Source: CAYWPG01 sp964460035
GTDB lineage: Bacteria; Pseudomonadota; Gammaproteobacteria; Nitrococcales; AK92
DNA: 64,000 nucleotides
Assembly (NCBI GenBank): GCA_964460035.1
Contig: CAYWPG010000014.1
Span: 1-64,000 of the forward strand
Direction: 5' to 3'
Shown: positions 34,303 to 43,753 of the stretch, piece by piece
Numbering within the stretch: the stretch's first letter is position 1
How the letters are laid out: every line of letters starts with the position of its first letter
The notes under the pieces: model-generated
What the model was told of the DNA's origin: nothing
Database searches by the model: none
What the model saw: the letters and a program-made list of their open reading frames with translations, nothing else
Made by a program: the position numbers and the translations under genes

Positions 34303-35136
34303 ATGATCGATCCCGCCGTAGTGCAGGCAGACGTCGCGCGAGCATTGGCGGAAGACGTGGGCAGCGGCGACCTGACCGCCGAGCTGATCCCCGCCGACAA
34401 GCGCAGCCGAGCCCGCGTGATCAGCCGCGAGGCCGCGATAATCTGCGGTCGGCAGTGGTTCGATGAGGTCTTCCGCCAGCTAGATGCGGACGTACAAATC
34501 GAATGGCTGGTAAGCGACGGCGAACAAGTGCGGCCTGACCAGGAGCTGTGCCGGCTCAGCGGCCGCGCGCGCAGCCTGGTAACCGGCGAGCGCACGGCGC
34601 TCAACTTCCTGCAGACCCTTTCCGGGACCGCCACGACCGCCGGCGAGTATGCAAAAGCGGTTGCGGGCAGCCGCACGCGCATTCTCGATACTCGCAAAAC
34701 GATCCCCGGACTGCGGCTGGCGCAAAAATACGCCGTCACCTGCGGCGGCTGCCACAACCACCGCATCGGCCTTTTCGACGCGATCCTGATCAAAGAGAAC
34801 CACATCCACGCCGCGGGCTCGATTACGGCGGCAGTGCAGCGGGCGCGCCAGCTTCACCCCGGCGTGCAGCTGGAAGTCGAAGTAGAGAGCTTGCAGGAGC
34901 TCGAGGAAGCGTTGGCGGCGCAACCAGATATCGTGATGCTGGATGAGTTCGGCCTGGACGAGATGCGCCAAGCCGTGCAGATGGCAACCGGCAAGGTCAA
35001 ACTGGAAATCTCCGGCAGCGTCTCGCTGGAGCGCCTGCCCGAGCTGGTCGCCACCGGCGTAGACTATATTTCGGTAGGCGCGATCACCAAGCACCTGCGG
35101 GCCGTGGATCTATCCATGCGCATAGTCGACGCATAG
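34303..35136 (+). CDS. nadC: Nicotinate-nucleotide pyrophosphorylase (carboxylating) NadC
   Basis: A 277-residue enzyme converting quinolinate and PRPP to nicotinate mononucleotide in NAD synthesis. Diagnostic motifs are EDVGSGDLTA near the N-terminus, RTALNFLQTLSGTAT near residue 103, DTRKTIPGLR near 130, CGGCHNHRIGLFDAILIKENH and the C-terminal SVGAITK. ATG 34303 follows GAGGATA; in-frame upstream codons are not protein-like. A TATGAT hexamer at 34246 could be its -10. Confidence 0.93.
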   Translation: MIDPAVVQADVARALAEDVGSGDLTAELIPADKRSRARVISREAAIICGRQWFDEVFRQLDADVQIEWLVSDGEQVRPDQELCRLSGRARSLVTGERTALNFLQTLSGTATTAGEYAKAVAGSRTRILDTRKTIPGLRLAQKYAVTCGGCHNHRIGLFDAILIKENHIHAAGSITAAVQRARQLHPGVQLEVEVESLQELEEALAAQPDIVMLDEFGLDEMRQAVQMATGKVKLEISGSVSLERLPELVATGVDYISVGAITKHLRAVDLSMRIVDA

Positions 35137-35166
35137 CAGGCGCCGCCCCGCCATGGCGCACCAAAT

Positions 35167-35195
35167 AAAAACGCCGGCTCTTGCCGGCGTTTTTT
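35167..35195. terminator. Bidirectional intrinsic terminator between nadC and rpsT
   Basis: AAAAACGCCGGC, loop TCTT, GCCGGCGTTTTT: a perfect stem with an A-run on one side and a T-run on the other. It ends nadC on the plus strand and rpsT on the minus strand. Confidence 0.9.
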
Positions 35196-35212
35196 CGTGA
35201 TCGTTGCGGCCC

Positions 35213-35479
35213 TTACGCCTGCATCGCACGCAGATGCTGATTCAGGCGGCTCTTGTGACGAGCGGCCTTATTCTTGTGAATAAGCCCCTTGCCCGCCATA
35301 GAGTCGATGATCGGGACGGCTGCCTTGTAAGCGGCCTCAGCCTGCGCCTTGTCACCAGCCTCGATCGCGCGAACTACCTTCTTGATGTAGGTCCGCAACA
35401 TGGAACGACGGGCCTGGTTGTGCTGGCGGCGCTTCTCCGCTTGCCGGGCACGTTTCTTTGCAGAGGCAATATTAGCCAA
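35213..35479 (-). CDS. rpsT: 30S ribosomal protein S20
   Basis: An 88-residue ribosomal protein, Lys/Arg/Ala-rich, with the canonical N-terminus MANIASAKKRARQAEKRR. It binds 16S rRNA in the small subunit. The start codon is TTG, preceded by AGGAG at good spacing. Escherichia coli rpsT also starts with UUG, where the weak codon is part of autogenous control, so this is probably a conserved regulatory feature. It is divergent from murJ as in many gammaproteobacteria. Confidence 0.95.
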   Translation of the reverse strand: MANIASAKKRARQAEKRRQHNQARRSMLRTYIKKVVRAIEAGDKAQAEAAYKAAVPIIDSMAGKGLIHKNKAARHKSRLNQHLRAMQA

Positions 35480-35521
35480 GGCTGGACTCCTAGCATACCG
35501 TTGCTTGCCGAAAGGCTCGGT

Positions 35522-35550
35522 AATATGCAGAGCGTCGCGCTTTTTGTCAA
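35522..35550 (-). promoter_or_regulatory. rpsT promoter
   Basis: On the minus strand TTGACA (-35), 17 bases, CATATT (-10), about 40 bases upstream of the rpsT start. A good sigma-70 match. Confidence 0.6.
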
Positions 35551-35634
35551 CCTCGTTTGCCTACCCGTGCATAGGTTAACGGCCCGAAAGGCAGTATGAT
35601 CGTCGCTCGCGTCCGTTGGAGCAGCCGCCGCATT

Positions 35635-37197
35635 ATGAAGAGAAAAGGCCTCCTGCAAGCCATAGCCACTTTTGGGTCGCTGACCTTCCTCTCCCGCATC
35701 CTGGGACTGGTGCGGGATATCGTCATCGGCACCGCCTTCGGACCGGGCGCTGCCACCGACGCTTTCTTCGTGGCTTTCAAGATTCCTAACTTCATGCGCC
35801 GCCTGTTCGCCGAGGGCGCCTTCTCGCAAGCCTTCGTGCCGGTACTCTCCGAGTACAAGACACAGCGCGACAAGGACGAAGTGCGCAGCCTGGTGCAGCA
35901 TACCGTGGGCGCGCTCGGCGCAGTACTGACGCTGGTAACGGTGCTGGGCATACTTGGCGCGCCGACGGTAGTCAGTCTGTTCGCGCCCGGTTTCAGCGGC
36001 GATCCATACAAGTACAACCTGGCGGTCGAACTGCTGCGCTTTACCTTTCCCTACATATTATTCATCTCGCTGGTAGCATGCGCCGGCGGAGTGCTGAACA
36101 CCTACGGCAGCTTCGGGCCGCCCGCGTTCGCACCGGTGCTGCTCAACCTCTCGCTGATCGCCGGAGCGCTCTGGGCCGGACCGTTCTTCGACGAGCCGAT
36201 CAAGGCCTTGGGCGTAGCGGTACTGATTGCTGGCATTCTGCAGTTGCTGATGCAGCTGCCCTACGTGGCCTATCTGGGTTTGCTGAGCTGGCCCCGGCCG
36301 AACTGGAAAGATCCGGGAGTGCGCAAGATCCTGCGCCTGATGGCGCCAGCGATATTCGGCTCGTCGGTGGCTCAGATCAACCTGCTGGTGGACACCATTC
36401 TGGCCTCGTTCCTGATCACCGGCAGTGTCAGCTGGCTGTATTTCGCTGAGCGAATGGTCGATTTCCCCCTCGGTATTTTCGGCGTGGCTTTGGGCACCGT
36501 GCTGCTTCCGCGGCTGGCCAGCGAGCACGCCGCCAAGTCGCCCGAACAGTTCTCGCGCACGCTGGATTGGGGCCTGCAGCTGACGCTGCTAATTGCGGTT
36601 CCCGCCACGCTGGGGCTGGTCATGCTGGCCACGCCCATCCTCTCAACGCTCTTCCAGTACGGCGAGTTCGGCGCCAGCGATATTCATGCCGCCGCCATGA
36701 GTCTGAGCGCCTATGCACTGGGTCTTGCCGGATTCATAGTGGTGAAGGTCGCCGCCCCGGCGTACTTCGCTCGCCAGGATACGAAGACCCCGGTGAAATT
36801 CGCCTTCGTCAGCATGCTGCTGAACATGGTGCTCAGCGTCACGGCCGTGCTGTGGTTGCGCGACACCGGCATCGGGCACGTCGGGCTTGCCTTCGCCACT
36901 GCCTGCTCCGCTATGCTCAACGCCGGCCTGCTCGTCTGGGGGCTGCGCCGCAGCGGCGTTTACCGGCCCGATGGCACATGGGCGATGCTGCTCGTCAGAG
37001 TGGCCTTGGCCGGAGCTTCAATGGCGGCGCTGCTTTATGTGCCGGCTACCAATAGCCATTGGTGGCTGGAGGGCAGTCCCGCGCAACGGGTACTCTACTT
37101 AGGCGGCTGGATTACGGTCGCGGCGCTGAGTTATGTCGGCAGCCTGGTGCTTTTGCGTTTGCCGTGGCAGCAATTGCGAGGCCCGGCGACCTCCTAA
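35635..37197 (+). CDS. murJ: Lipid II flippase MurJ
   Basis: A 520-residue polytopic membrane protein (about 14 helices) of the MviN/MurJ MOP family. It flips the peptidoglycan precursor lipid II across the inner membrane. The N-terminus FLSRILGLVRDIVIGTAFGPG and the FRRLFAEGAFSQAFVPV-like segment (here MRRLFAEGAFSQAFVPV) are diagnostic. ATG 35635 is preferred because a TATGAT -10-like box overlaps the alternative ATG at 35596. Neighbours ribF, ileS, lspA and ispH downstream form the classical gammaproteobacterial order. Confidence 0.92.
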   Translation: MKRKGLLQAIATFGSLTFLSRILGLVRDIVIGTAFGPGAATDAFFVAFKIPNFMRRLFAEGAFSQAFVPVLSEYKTQRDKDEVRSLVQHTVGALGAVLTLVTVLGILGAPTVVSLFAPGFSGDPYKYNLAVELLRFTFPYILFISLVACAGGVLNTYGSFGPPAFAPVLLNLSLIAGALWAGPFFDEPIKALGVAVLIAGILQLLMQLPYVAYLGLLSWPRPNWKDPGVRKILRLMAPAIFGSSVAQINLLVDTILASFLITGSVSWLYFAERMVDFPLGIFGVALGTVLLPRLASEHAAKSPEQFSRTLDWGLQLTLLIAVPATLGLVMLATPILSTLFQYGEFGASDIHAAAMSLSAYALGLAGFIVVKVAAPAYFARQDTKTPVKFAFVSMLLNMVLSVTAVLWLRDTGIGHVGLAFATACSAMLNAGLLVWGLRRSGVYRPDGTWAMLLVRVALAGASMAALLYVPATNSHWWLEGSPAQRVLYLGGWITVAALSYVGSLVLLRLPWQQLRGPATS

Positions 37198-37245
37198 AAG
37201 CATACGAAAGCTTATATAATCACGCGATTTACAGGTTTCTCGCGA

Positions 37246-38178
37246 ATGGAGCTGATTAGAGGCCTCCACAACCTGCGACCGCGCCATCGAGGTGCTATCG
37301 CTACCATAGGCAATTTCGATGGCGTTCATAAAGGCCATCAAGCGATGCTGCAGCGGCTGCATGCGCAAGCCGAGCGCTTGGGTGGCGCGGTCACCGTAGT
37401 CACCTTCGAGCCGCAACCGCTAGAGCTTTTCCGGCCAGAGGCGGCTCCAGCGCGTCTGACCTCGCTGCGCGATAAGGTATTGCTGCTACGCACGCACGAA
37501 GTTGAGCGCGTGCTCTGCCTGCGCTTCAATGCCGCACTGGCCGCCATGGAGCCGCAGACCTTTATCGAGCGGGTGCTGCTGGACGGCCTGGGAGTGCGCT
37601 ACCTGCTGGTCGGCGACGATTTTCGCTTCGGCGCCCAGCGGCGCGGCGATTACGCCATGCTGGAAGCCGCTGCCAAGCAACACGGTTTTGAGCTCGAGCG
37701 CATGGGCACGGTAGCCGCTGGCGGCGAGCGCATCAGCAGCACCCGGGTGCGGACCGAGCTCGCGGCAGGCAACCTGGATGCGGCGGCAGCCCTGTTAGGG
37801 CGACGCTACGCCATTTCCGGCCGGGTAATCCGCGGCAAGGCGCTGGGGCGTACGCTTGGGTACCCGACGGCGAATATCGGCTTCCACGGCTTGGTACCGG
37901 CCATGACCGGCATTTTCGCAGTGCGCGTGCATGGGCTGGATCGGGTTTATCATGGTGCGGCCAGCCTGGGCTATCGCCCCACCGTGAATGGGCGTCGGCC
38001 GCTGCTGGAAGTGTATCTGCTCGACTTCAGCGGCGACCTGTACGGGCGCCACCTTACAGTCGAATTCCTTCAGCGTCTTCGCGACGAGGAACGTTTCGAG
38101 TCGTTGGAGGCACTAAAAGCACAGATGGCCATCGATATCGAAAGGACGCGGGCGGTATTCGCCAGCCTGGACCAATGA
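37246..38178 (+). CDS. ribF: Bifunctional riboflavin kinase/FAD synthetase RibF
   Basis: A 310-residue enzyme making FMN and then FAD. The N-terminal nucleotidyltransferase has the IGNFDGVHKGHQ motif at about residues 23-34 and RISSTRVRTEL near 160-170. The C-terminal riboflavin kinase has GRVIRGKALGRTLGYPTANI near residues 194-213. It lies 48 bases after murJ and 15 bases before ileS, in one transcription unit. Confidence 0.93.
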   Translation: MELIRGLHNLRPRHRGAIATIGNFDGVHKGHQAMLQRLHAQAERLGGAVTVVTFEPQPLELFRPEAAPARLTSLRDKVLLLRTHEVERVLCLRFNAALAAMEPQTFIERVLLDGLGVRYLLVGDDFRFGAQRRGDYAMLEAAAKQHGFELERMGTVAAGGERISSTRVRTELAAGNLDAAAALLGRRYAISGRVIRGKALGRTLGYPTANIGFHGLVPAMTGIFAVRVHGLDRVYHGAASLGYRPTVNGRRPLLEVYLLDFSGDLYGRHLTVEFLQRLRDEERFESLEALKAQMAIDIERTRAVFASLDQ

Positions 38179-38193
38179 ACGGGAACCGATGAA

Positions 38194-41004
38194 GTGACCG
38201 ATTACAAAGACACGCTGAATCTGCCGAACACCGACTTCCCGATGCGCGCCAATCTCTCGCAGCGGGAACCGCAGTGGCTGGAACGCTGGCAGGCTCTGGA
38301 TATCTACGGCAAGTTGCGCGCCGCGCGCGCCGGCCGCGAGCGTTTCATCCTTCACGACGGCCCGCCCTATGCGAACGGCGACATTCACATCGGTCACGCG
38401 GTCAACAAGATTCTCAAGGACATCATCGTCAAAAGCCGCAGCATGGAAGGCTTTGACGCGCCTTACATCCCCGGCTGGGACTGCCACGGCCTGCCCATCG
38501 AGCTGATGGTGGAGAAAAAGGTCGGCAAGGCCGGCGTGAAAGTCTCCCCCAAAGAGTTCCGGGCCGCCTGCCGCGCCTTCGCCGCCGAACAGGTGGACGG
38601 CCAACGGCGCGACTTCAAGCGGCTGGGAATCTTCGGAGCCTGGGACAAGCCCTACCTGACCATGGATCCGAAGGTGGAGGCCGACACTTTGCGCGCGCTG
38701 GGCCGCATCATCGCGCGCGGCCATGTGACGCGCGGCTTCAAGCCCGTGCATTGGTGCGTAGACTGCGGGTCCGCCCTGGCCGAAGCCGAAGTAGAGTACG
38801 AGCAGAGAACCTCGCCCGCTATCGACGTGCGCTTCGCCGCCGTCGATGCGGCTGATGCGTTCAGCCGCTTCGGCGCAAGCGGCACCGGGCCCGTGGCGGT
38901 CGTGATCTGGACCACCACCCCGTGGACTTTGCCCGCTAACCAGGCCGTGGCGCTGCACCCGGAGCTGGAGTATGTGCTGGTGCGTGTGGACGGCGAGCAT
39001 CTCGTACTGGCCGAGGCGCTGTACGAGGCCGCGTTGCAGCGCTACGGAATCGAGAGCTTCGAAGTGGTCGCCCGCGCGGCCGGCGCCAAGCTCGAAGGCC
39101 TGCAGCTATCGCATCCGTTCTATGACCGCCAAGTGCCGGTCATTCTCGGCGAGCATGTGACCACCGAATCCGGCACCGGCGCCGTGCATACTGCGCCCGG
39201 CCATGGCGTCGAGGACTACCAGGTAGGGCTGCGCTATAACCTGACCGTAGACAATCCGGTCGGCAGCGACGGCCGCTTCCTGCCCGGCACGGAACTGTTC
39301 GAAGGCCAGCCGGTCTTCAAGGCCAACGACGAGATCGTGCGCGTGCTCGCCGAGCGCGGCGCGCTGCTCAAGCACGAGAAGTACCAGCACAGCTACCCAC
39401 ACTGCTGGCGGCACAAGACGCCCATCATCTTCCGCGCCACCCCGCAGTGGTTCATCAACCTCGACCAGGCCGGCCTGCGCGAACAGGCGCTGGATGCAAT
39501 TAAGCGCGTATCCTGGCACCCCTCGTGGGGCGAGGCCCGAATCGAGGGCATGGTGCGCAACCGCCCCGACTGGTGCATTTCCCGCCAGCGCCTCTGGGGC
39601 GTGCCCATCGCGCTGTTCGTGGATAAGCGCACCGGCGAGCCCCACCCGCGCACGCTGGAGCTGATAGAGCAGGTCGCTCTGCGCATGGAGGAGCAAGGTA
39701 TCGATGCCTGGAGCGAGCTCGATCCCAAGGAGCTGCTGGGCGACGAGGCGGACAAGTACGAGAAGGTCACTGACATTCTCGACGTCTGGTTCGACTCGGG
39801 CGTAACCCACGCCACCGTGCTGGAGCACCGGGAAGGGCATCGTGTGCCGGCCGACCTCTATCTCGAAGGCTCGGACCAGCACCGCGGCTGGTTCCAGTCC
39901 AGCTTGCTCGCCTCAGTGGCCATGCGCGGCGATGCCCCCTACAAGGGCGTGCTCACCCACGGCTTCACCGTGGACGAGACCGGCCGCAAGATGTCCAAGT
40001 CGCTGGGCAACGTAGTCGCCCCGCAGAAGGTGGTCAACAGCCTGGGCGCGGACATTCTGCGGCTGTGGGTCGCCTCGGCCGATTACAGCGGCGAGATCGC
40101 CGTTTCCGACGAGATCCTCAAGCGCATTGCCGACTCCTACCGGCGCATGCGCAACACCGCGCGCTTCCTGCTGGCCAACCTCAACGGCTTCGATCCGGCC
40201 ACCGATATCGTGCCCAACGACAAGATGCTGCCGTTGGACCGCTGGGCCGTGGATCGTGCCCGCCGGCTGCAGCAAAGCGTGCGGGCCGCCTACGATAGCT
40301 ATGAGTTCCACCACATCTATCAGAAGGTCCACAATTTCTGCGTGGTGGACATGGGCGGCTTCTACCTGGACATCATCAAGGACAGGCAGTACACCACGCG
40401 CCGCGACAGCCTGGCGCGCCGCTCCGCGCAAACGGCGATGTACCACATCATCGAAGCGCTGGTGCGCTGGCTGGCGCCCATTCTCAGCTTCACCGCCGAG
40501 GAAATCTGGCAGCATATGCCGGGCAAGCGCAGCGAGTCGGTGTTCCTGGAAACCTGGTACGAGGACTTGGCCGAGCTAAGCGACACCAAGCTGGATGCGG
40601 CTTTCTGGGAGCATGTGATCCGGGTGCGCGAAGCGGTAGGCAAGGTGCTGGAAGGCTTGCGAGCCGAAGACAAGCTCGGCGGCTCGCTGGAAGCCGAGGT
40701 CGATCTGTATTGCCCGCCGGAGCTGCTGCAGCGGCTGGGCGAACTGGAAGACGAGCTGCGCTTCGTGCTGATCACCTCGTACGCACGCATCCATCCGGAA
40801 GACGCCAAACCAGCCGATGCCGTGGCGACTCGACTGGCCGATGGCAGCACCCTGTACATAAAGGCCGTGCGCTCGGAGCACGCCAAGTGCTGCCGCTGCT
40901 GGCACCGCCGCGAGGACGTGGGCAGCAACCCCGAGCATCCCGAGCTTTGCGGGCGCTGCGTGAGGAACGTGGAAGGGCCCGGAGAGCAACGCCACTATGC
41001 CTGA
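38194..41004 (+). CDS. ileS: Isoleucyl-tRNA synthetase
   Basis: A 936-residue class I aminoacyl-tRNA synthetase. The HIGH motif is in GDIHIGHAVNKI near residue 65, and KMSKS in GRKMSKSLGNV near residue 600. Editing-domain sequence (TTPWTLPANQAV) and the C-terminal zinc cysteines (CCRCWHRREDV, LCGRCVRNV) are present. The GTG at 38194 starts the standard N-terminus TDYKDTLNLP. It overlaps lspA by eight bases. Confidence 0.95.
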   Translation: MTDYKDTLNLPNTDFPMRANLSQREPQWLERWQALDIYGKLRAARAGRERFILHDGPPYANGDIHIGHAVNKILKDIIVKSRSMEGFDAPYIPGWDCHGLPIELMVEKKVGKAGVKVSPKEFRAACRAFAAEQVDGQRRDFKRLGIFGAWDKPYLTMDPKVEADTLRALGRIIARGHVTRGFKPVHWCVDCGSALAEAEVEYEQRTSPAIDVRFAAVDAADAFSRFGASGTGPVAVVIWTTTPWTLPANQAVALHPELEYVLVRVDGEHLVLAEALYEAALQRYGIESFEVVARAAGAKLEGLQLSHPFYDRQVPVILGEHVTTESGTGAVHTAPGHGVEDYQVGLRYNLTVDNPVGSDGRFLPGTELFEGQPVFKANDEIVRVLAERGALLKHEKYQHSYPHCWRHKTPIIFRATPQWFINLDQAGLREQALDAIKRVSWHPSWGEARIEGMVRNRPDWCISRQRLWGVPIALFVDKRTGEPHPRTLELIEQVALRMEEQGIDAWSELDPKELLGDEADKYEKVTDILDVWFDSGVTHATVLEHREGHRVPADLYLEGSDQHRGWFQSSLLASVAMRGDAPYKGVLTHGFTVDETGRKMSKSLGNVVAPQKVVNSLGADILRLWVASADYSGEIAVSDEILKRIADSYRRMRNTARFLLANLNGFDPATDIVPNDKMLPLDRWAVDRARRLQQSVRAAYDSYEFHHIYQKVHNFCVVDMGGFYLDIIKDRQYTTRRDSLARRSAQTAMYHIIEALVRWLAPILSFTAEEIWQHMPGKRSESVFLETWYEDLAELSDTKLDAAFWEHVIRVREAVGKVLEGLRAEDKLGGSLEAEVDLYCPPELLQRLGELEDELRFVLITSYARIHPEDAKPADAVATRLADGSTLYIKAVRSEHAKCCRCWHRREDVGSNPEHPELCGRCVRNVEGPGEQRHYA

Positions 41005-41494
41005 GGCCCGCCGGCGTATGTGGCCATGGCTGGCGCTGGCCATCCTGGTGGTGGCACTGGATCAGGCCAGCAAACTGGCTGCGGAGGCAACGCTGGGTTA
41101 CCACCAGCCGTTGCCTCTGATCCCCTTTTTCAATCTGACCCTGAGCTACAATACCGGCGCTGCCTTCAGCTTTCTCGGCACTGCGAGCGGCTGGCAGCGC
41201 TGGTTCTTTGCGGCCATCGCCATTTTGGTAAGCGGCTTTCTGCTGCAGTGGCTGCGCCAGAGCGCGGGACGGGACCGCTGGCTGTCGCTGGCCTTGAGCC
41301 TGATTCTGGGCGGCGCCATTGGTAATCTGATCGATCGGATCGCCTACGGCCATGTCATTGACTTCATCCACTTCTATGTAGGTGACTGGAGCTTTCCGAT
41401 CTTCAACATCGCGGACAGCGCCATTACCGTAGGGGCTGCGTTGCTGATCGCGCATATGTTCCTGGTACGCCAGGAAGCGCCCAAACCCGATTGA
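40997..41494 (+). CDS. lspA: Lipoprotein signal peptidase LspA
   Basis: A 165-residue inner-membrane aspartyl protease that cuts the signal peptide of lipoproteins. It has four membrane segments. The active-site motifs are present: DQASKL near residue 21, NTGAAFSFL, GNLIDR with the first catalytic Asp near 118, and FNIADSAI with the second near 138. It is translationally coupled to ileS by an eight-base overlap. Confidence 0.94.
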   Translation: MPEARRRMWPWLALAILVVALDQASKLAAEATLGYHQPLPLIPFFNLTLSYNTGAAFSFLGTASGWQRWFFAAIAILVSGFLLQWLRQSAGRDRWLSLALSLILGGAIGNLIDRIAYGHVIDFIHFYVGDWSFPIFNIADSAITVGAALLIAHMFLVRQEAPKPD

Positions 41495-41621
41495 GCCTCC
41501 CTTGTTGGAGCTGCGGGCGGCACGGGCGTGCGGCCACGGCGTATACAAGGTAGGCTATGCTCCGTCGGGACGGCCCGCTCCCCCCACCCCTTGCTCGTGA
41601 CGTCGAACTGGAGACCGCCAG

Positions 41622-42578
41622 ATGCAAGCTCAGATTCTCCTAGCCAATCCCCGCGGCTTCTGCGCCGGTGTCGACCGCGCCATCAGTATCGTCGAGCGGG
41701 CGCTGGAACTGTTCGGGGCGCCGATCTACGTGCGTCATGAGGTGGTGCACAATCGTTTCGTCGTCGACGATCTTCGAGCCAAGGGCGCGGTATTCGTGGA
41801 GGAACTGCACGAGGTGCCCGACGGCGCTACCGTGATCTTCAGCGCCCATGGCGTCTCCCAGGCCGTGCGTAACGAGGCCGCCAGCCGCGATCTGCGGGTG
41901 TTCGACGCCACCTGCCCCCTGGTCACGAAGGTTCACCTGGAGGTGAACAAGCACGCTCGCGAAGGGCGCGAAGTGGTTCTGATCGGCCACGCCGGTCATC
42001 CGGAGGTCGAGGGCACTATCGGCCAGTATGTCGGGGAGGGCGCCGACCGCGGAGCCATCTATCTGGTGGAGACGGTGGAGGACGTCGCACGCTTGCAAGT
42101 GCGCGACCCCGATAATCTGGCCCATGTCAGCCAGACCACTTTGTCCATGGACGACACTGCCCGCATCATCGATGCCCTGCGGGCACGCTTTCCCAAGATC
42201 AAAGGCCCACGCAAGGACGACATCTGCTATGCCACGCAGAACCGCCAGGATGCGGTCAAAGCTCTGGTGGAACAGGTCGACCTGCTGCTGGTCGTAGGCT
42301 CCAAGAACAGCTCCAACTCCAACCGCTTGCGGGAGTTGGCCGAGCGGGCGGGTATCGAGTCGTATCTTATCGATGGCGCCGAGGACCTGCAGCGGCATTG
42401 GATAGAAGGCAAGCGACGCATCGGCGTTACCGCCGGAGCTTCGGCGCCAGAAATCCTGGTGCAGGGAGTGACCGCCAAGCTCCAGGAGTGGGGAGCGCAG
42501 GCGGCTGTGGAACAGGTCGGCCGCGAGGAAAAAATCTCCTTTTCGCTGCCTCGCGCACTAACCAAGCGCTCTGCGTAA
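41622..42578 (+). CDS. ispH: 4-Hydroxy-3-methylbut-2-enyl diphosphate reductase IspH
   Basis: A 318-residue iron-sulfur enzyme, last step of the MEP isoprenoid pathway, giving IPP and DMAPP. Its three cluster cysteines are Cys14 (PRGFCAGV), Cys98 (DATCPLV) and Cys202 (ICYATQNRQ). HGVSQAVR and the substrate-site SKNSSNSNRL are also intact. It follows lspA after 127 bases. In many relatives an fkpB peptidyl-prolyl isomerase gene sits between them; none is here. Confidence 0.95.
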   Translation: MQAQILLANPRGFCAGVDRAISIVERALELFGAPIYVRHEVVHNRFVVDDLRAKGAVFVEELHEVPDGATVIFSAHGVSQAVRNEAASRDLRVFDATCPLVTKVHLEVNKHAREGREVVLIGHAGHPEVEGTIGQYVGEGADRGAIYLVETVEDVARLQVRDPDNLAHVSQTTLSMDDTARIIDALRARFPKIKGPRKDDICYATQNRQDAVKALVEQVDLLLVVGSKNSSNSNRLRELAERAGIESYLIDGAEDLQRHWIEGKRRIGVTAGASAPEILVQGVTAKLQEWGAQAAVEQVGREEKISFSLPRALTKRSA

Positions 42579-42856
42579 ACGCCAATCCGGCGCTCCGCCA
42601 GGCTCTATCGCTGCGCCTCGCCTCGGTGCCGGACGTATATTTCGCCCGCCGTTCTCGGCACCGCGGAGCCTTTGCGCTGATGCAGAATCGCACCGACTAT
42701 GTGGCCCGCATCCGTTGACTGGAAACATAGCTCCTCCCACAGCTAGCCGCCTCATGCAGGCCGGCGGGCTAAGCACTGTGGAAGCGCGCGCCCGGGCGCG
42801 AAAGGCTGTGGCTATATTCCCCACCCCTTGCTCCGGGAAACAGACTTTCCCACAGC
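42579..42856. other. Gap after ispH with REP-like repeat
   Basis: No convincing gene. It contains a REP-like unit at 42778-42803 and several TCCCACAGC or CTGTGG segments in both orientations (about 42732, 42775, 42805, 42849) that could pair into cruciform or stem-loop structures. Confidence 0.45.
42778..42803 (+). repeat. REP-like palindromic repeat
   Basis: GTGGAAGCGCGCGCCCGGGC followed by GCGAAA. It shares the frame GTGGRARCG, about ten GC-rich bases, CGCGAA with two units at 50648 and 50704. The interior is self-complementary. The pattern resembles extragenic palindromes of pseudomonads and xanthomonads. Confidence 0.5.
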
Positions 42857-43417
42857 TTACTCGCAGGGTAGGAACTCTGCGGCTGTAGCCAGCCGCACCC
42901 TTCCTACATTGGAAATGACAAGCCCCGTATAAGCACGCCCGGTCAGCGTGCTGCAAACGGTAAACCTGCCATTGCTGCCTGGACTGCTGCCATCCGGATT
43001 GAAGCGAACGGCTGTCGCGACATTGCTGTTGTTTATCAGCTTCAGCGTAGCGGCCGATACGCCAGGCTCCCAGCGCAGGATTCTGCCGGTACTGCCATCA
43101 CAAATGCCGTCACCGGTACTATCGTGGCAGGTCCTGGTGCCGAGCACATCCTCGAACACCATCCACCCCTGCCCCCAATCGCCGCCCGCAGTGCATGAAT
43201 AGCCATTCGGACTCTTGCAAATGACGATCTGCAGCCCCGAATTGGCCGCCGCTGCGCGCGCGAACTGCAGTGTAGAAAACAGCGCGAGGCTCGTGGAACG
43301 GGCTCGACTGCGCTCCGCCATATCGCGCAGTCCAGGCGCCGCTATGCCCAGAATTAGCGCCAGTATCGCCAGAACGGCAAGCAGCTCCACCAACGTCACG
43401 CCGCTGCTGTATCTCAT
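42857..43417 (-). CDS. fimT: GspH/FimT family pseudopilin
   Basis: A 186-residue type IV pilus minor pilin. It has a very short leader and the N-methylation helix VTLVELLAVLAILALILGIAAP. Gly is at -1 in the usual position, replaced here by the segment SSGVTLVEL, and Glu5 is present. The globular part has the GspH-like ending with GRVRL and a C-terminal Cys. Start 43417 follows GGAGGGGAG. It is divergent from a second FimT-like gene and the pilV-pilW-pilX-pilY1 operon. +1 is Val rather than the usual Phe. Confidence 0.82.
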   Translation of the reverse strand: MRYSSGVTLVELLAVLAILALILGIAAPGLRDMAERSRARSTSLALFSTLQFARAAAANSGLQIVICKSPNGYSCTAGGDWGQGWMVFEDVLGTRTCHDSTGDGICDGSTGRILRWEPGVSAATLKLINNSNVATAVRFNPDGSSPGSNGRFTVCSTLTGRAYTGLVISNVGRVRLATAAEFLPCE

Positions 43418-43753
43418 CTCCCCTCCCTAGGAGCAAGTACGCATTCCCATCGCGAATGGCTGGGCGTTCGCCAGTGGAACTATTAGTTCGATGTTTGGAA
43501 AAACGCAACCTTATTGGCGCGGGTCTACTACCGAACATAAGCTGGCTGACCTTCTGGATCTCTGCATCGCTTGCAGGGTTCACCCCCCCTGCTCTTCATC
43601 CTTACAGGTCCTAATGCAGTTGCATCTTGACGAAAGCGAGCTAGCGTTCTTTACCTAAAATAAGGCTTTACTTATTAAGCCGCTCATCGGCAAATATCGA
43701 GCTCCTGTCGGAACAAGCTCGCGAACTGAGCAGTTGCGGGCTATTAGTAATGC
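43418..43753. promoter_or_regulatory. Divergent intergenic region between two fimT-like genes
   Basis: 336 bases, AT-richer than the surroundings, with no protein-like frame. Candidate plus-strand promoter: TTGACG (43627-43632), 17 bases, TTTACC (43650-43655), a fair -35 but weak -10. An inverted repeat AATAAG-GCTTTA-CTTATT lies at 43659-43676 and could be an operator or a small hairpin. Confidence 0.35.

Noticed and set aside
43627..43700. Sigma-54 promoter for the minor pilin operon
   Set aside because: No TGGCACG-N4-TTGC pattern was found; only a moderate sigma-70-like pair.
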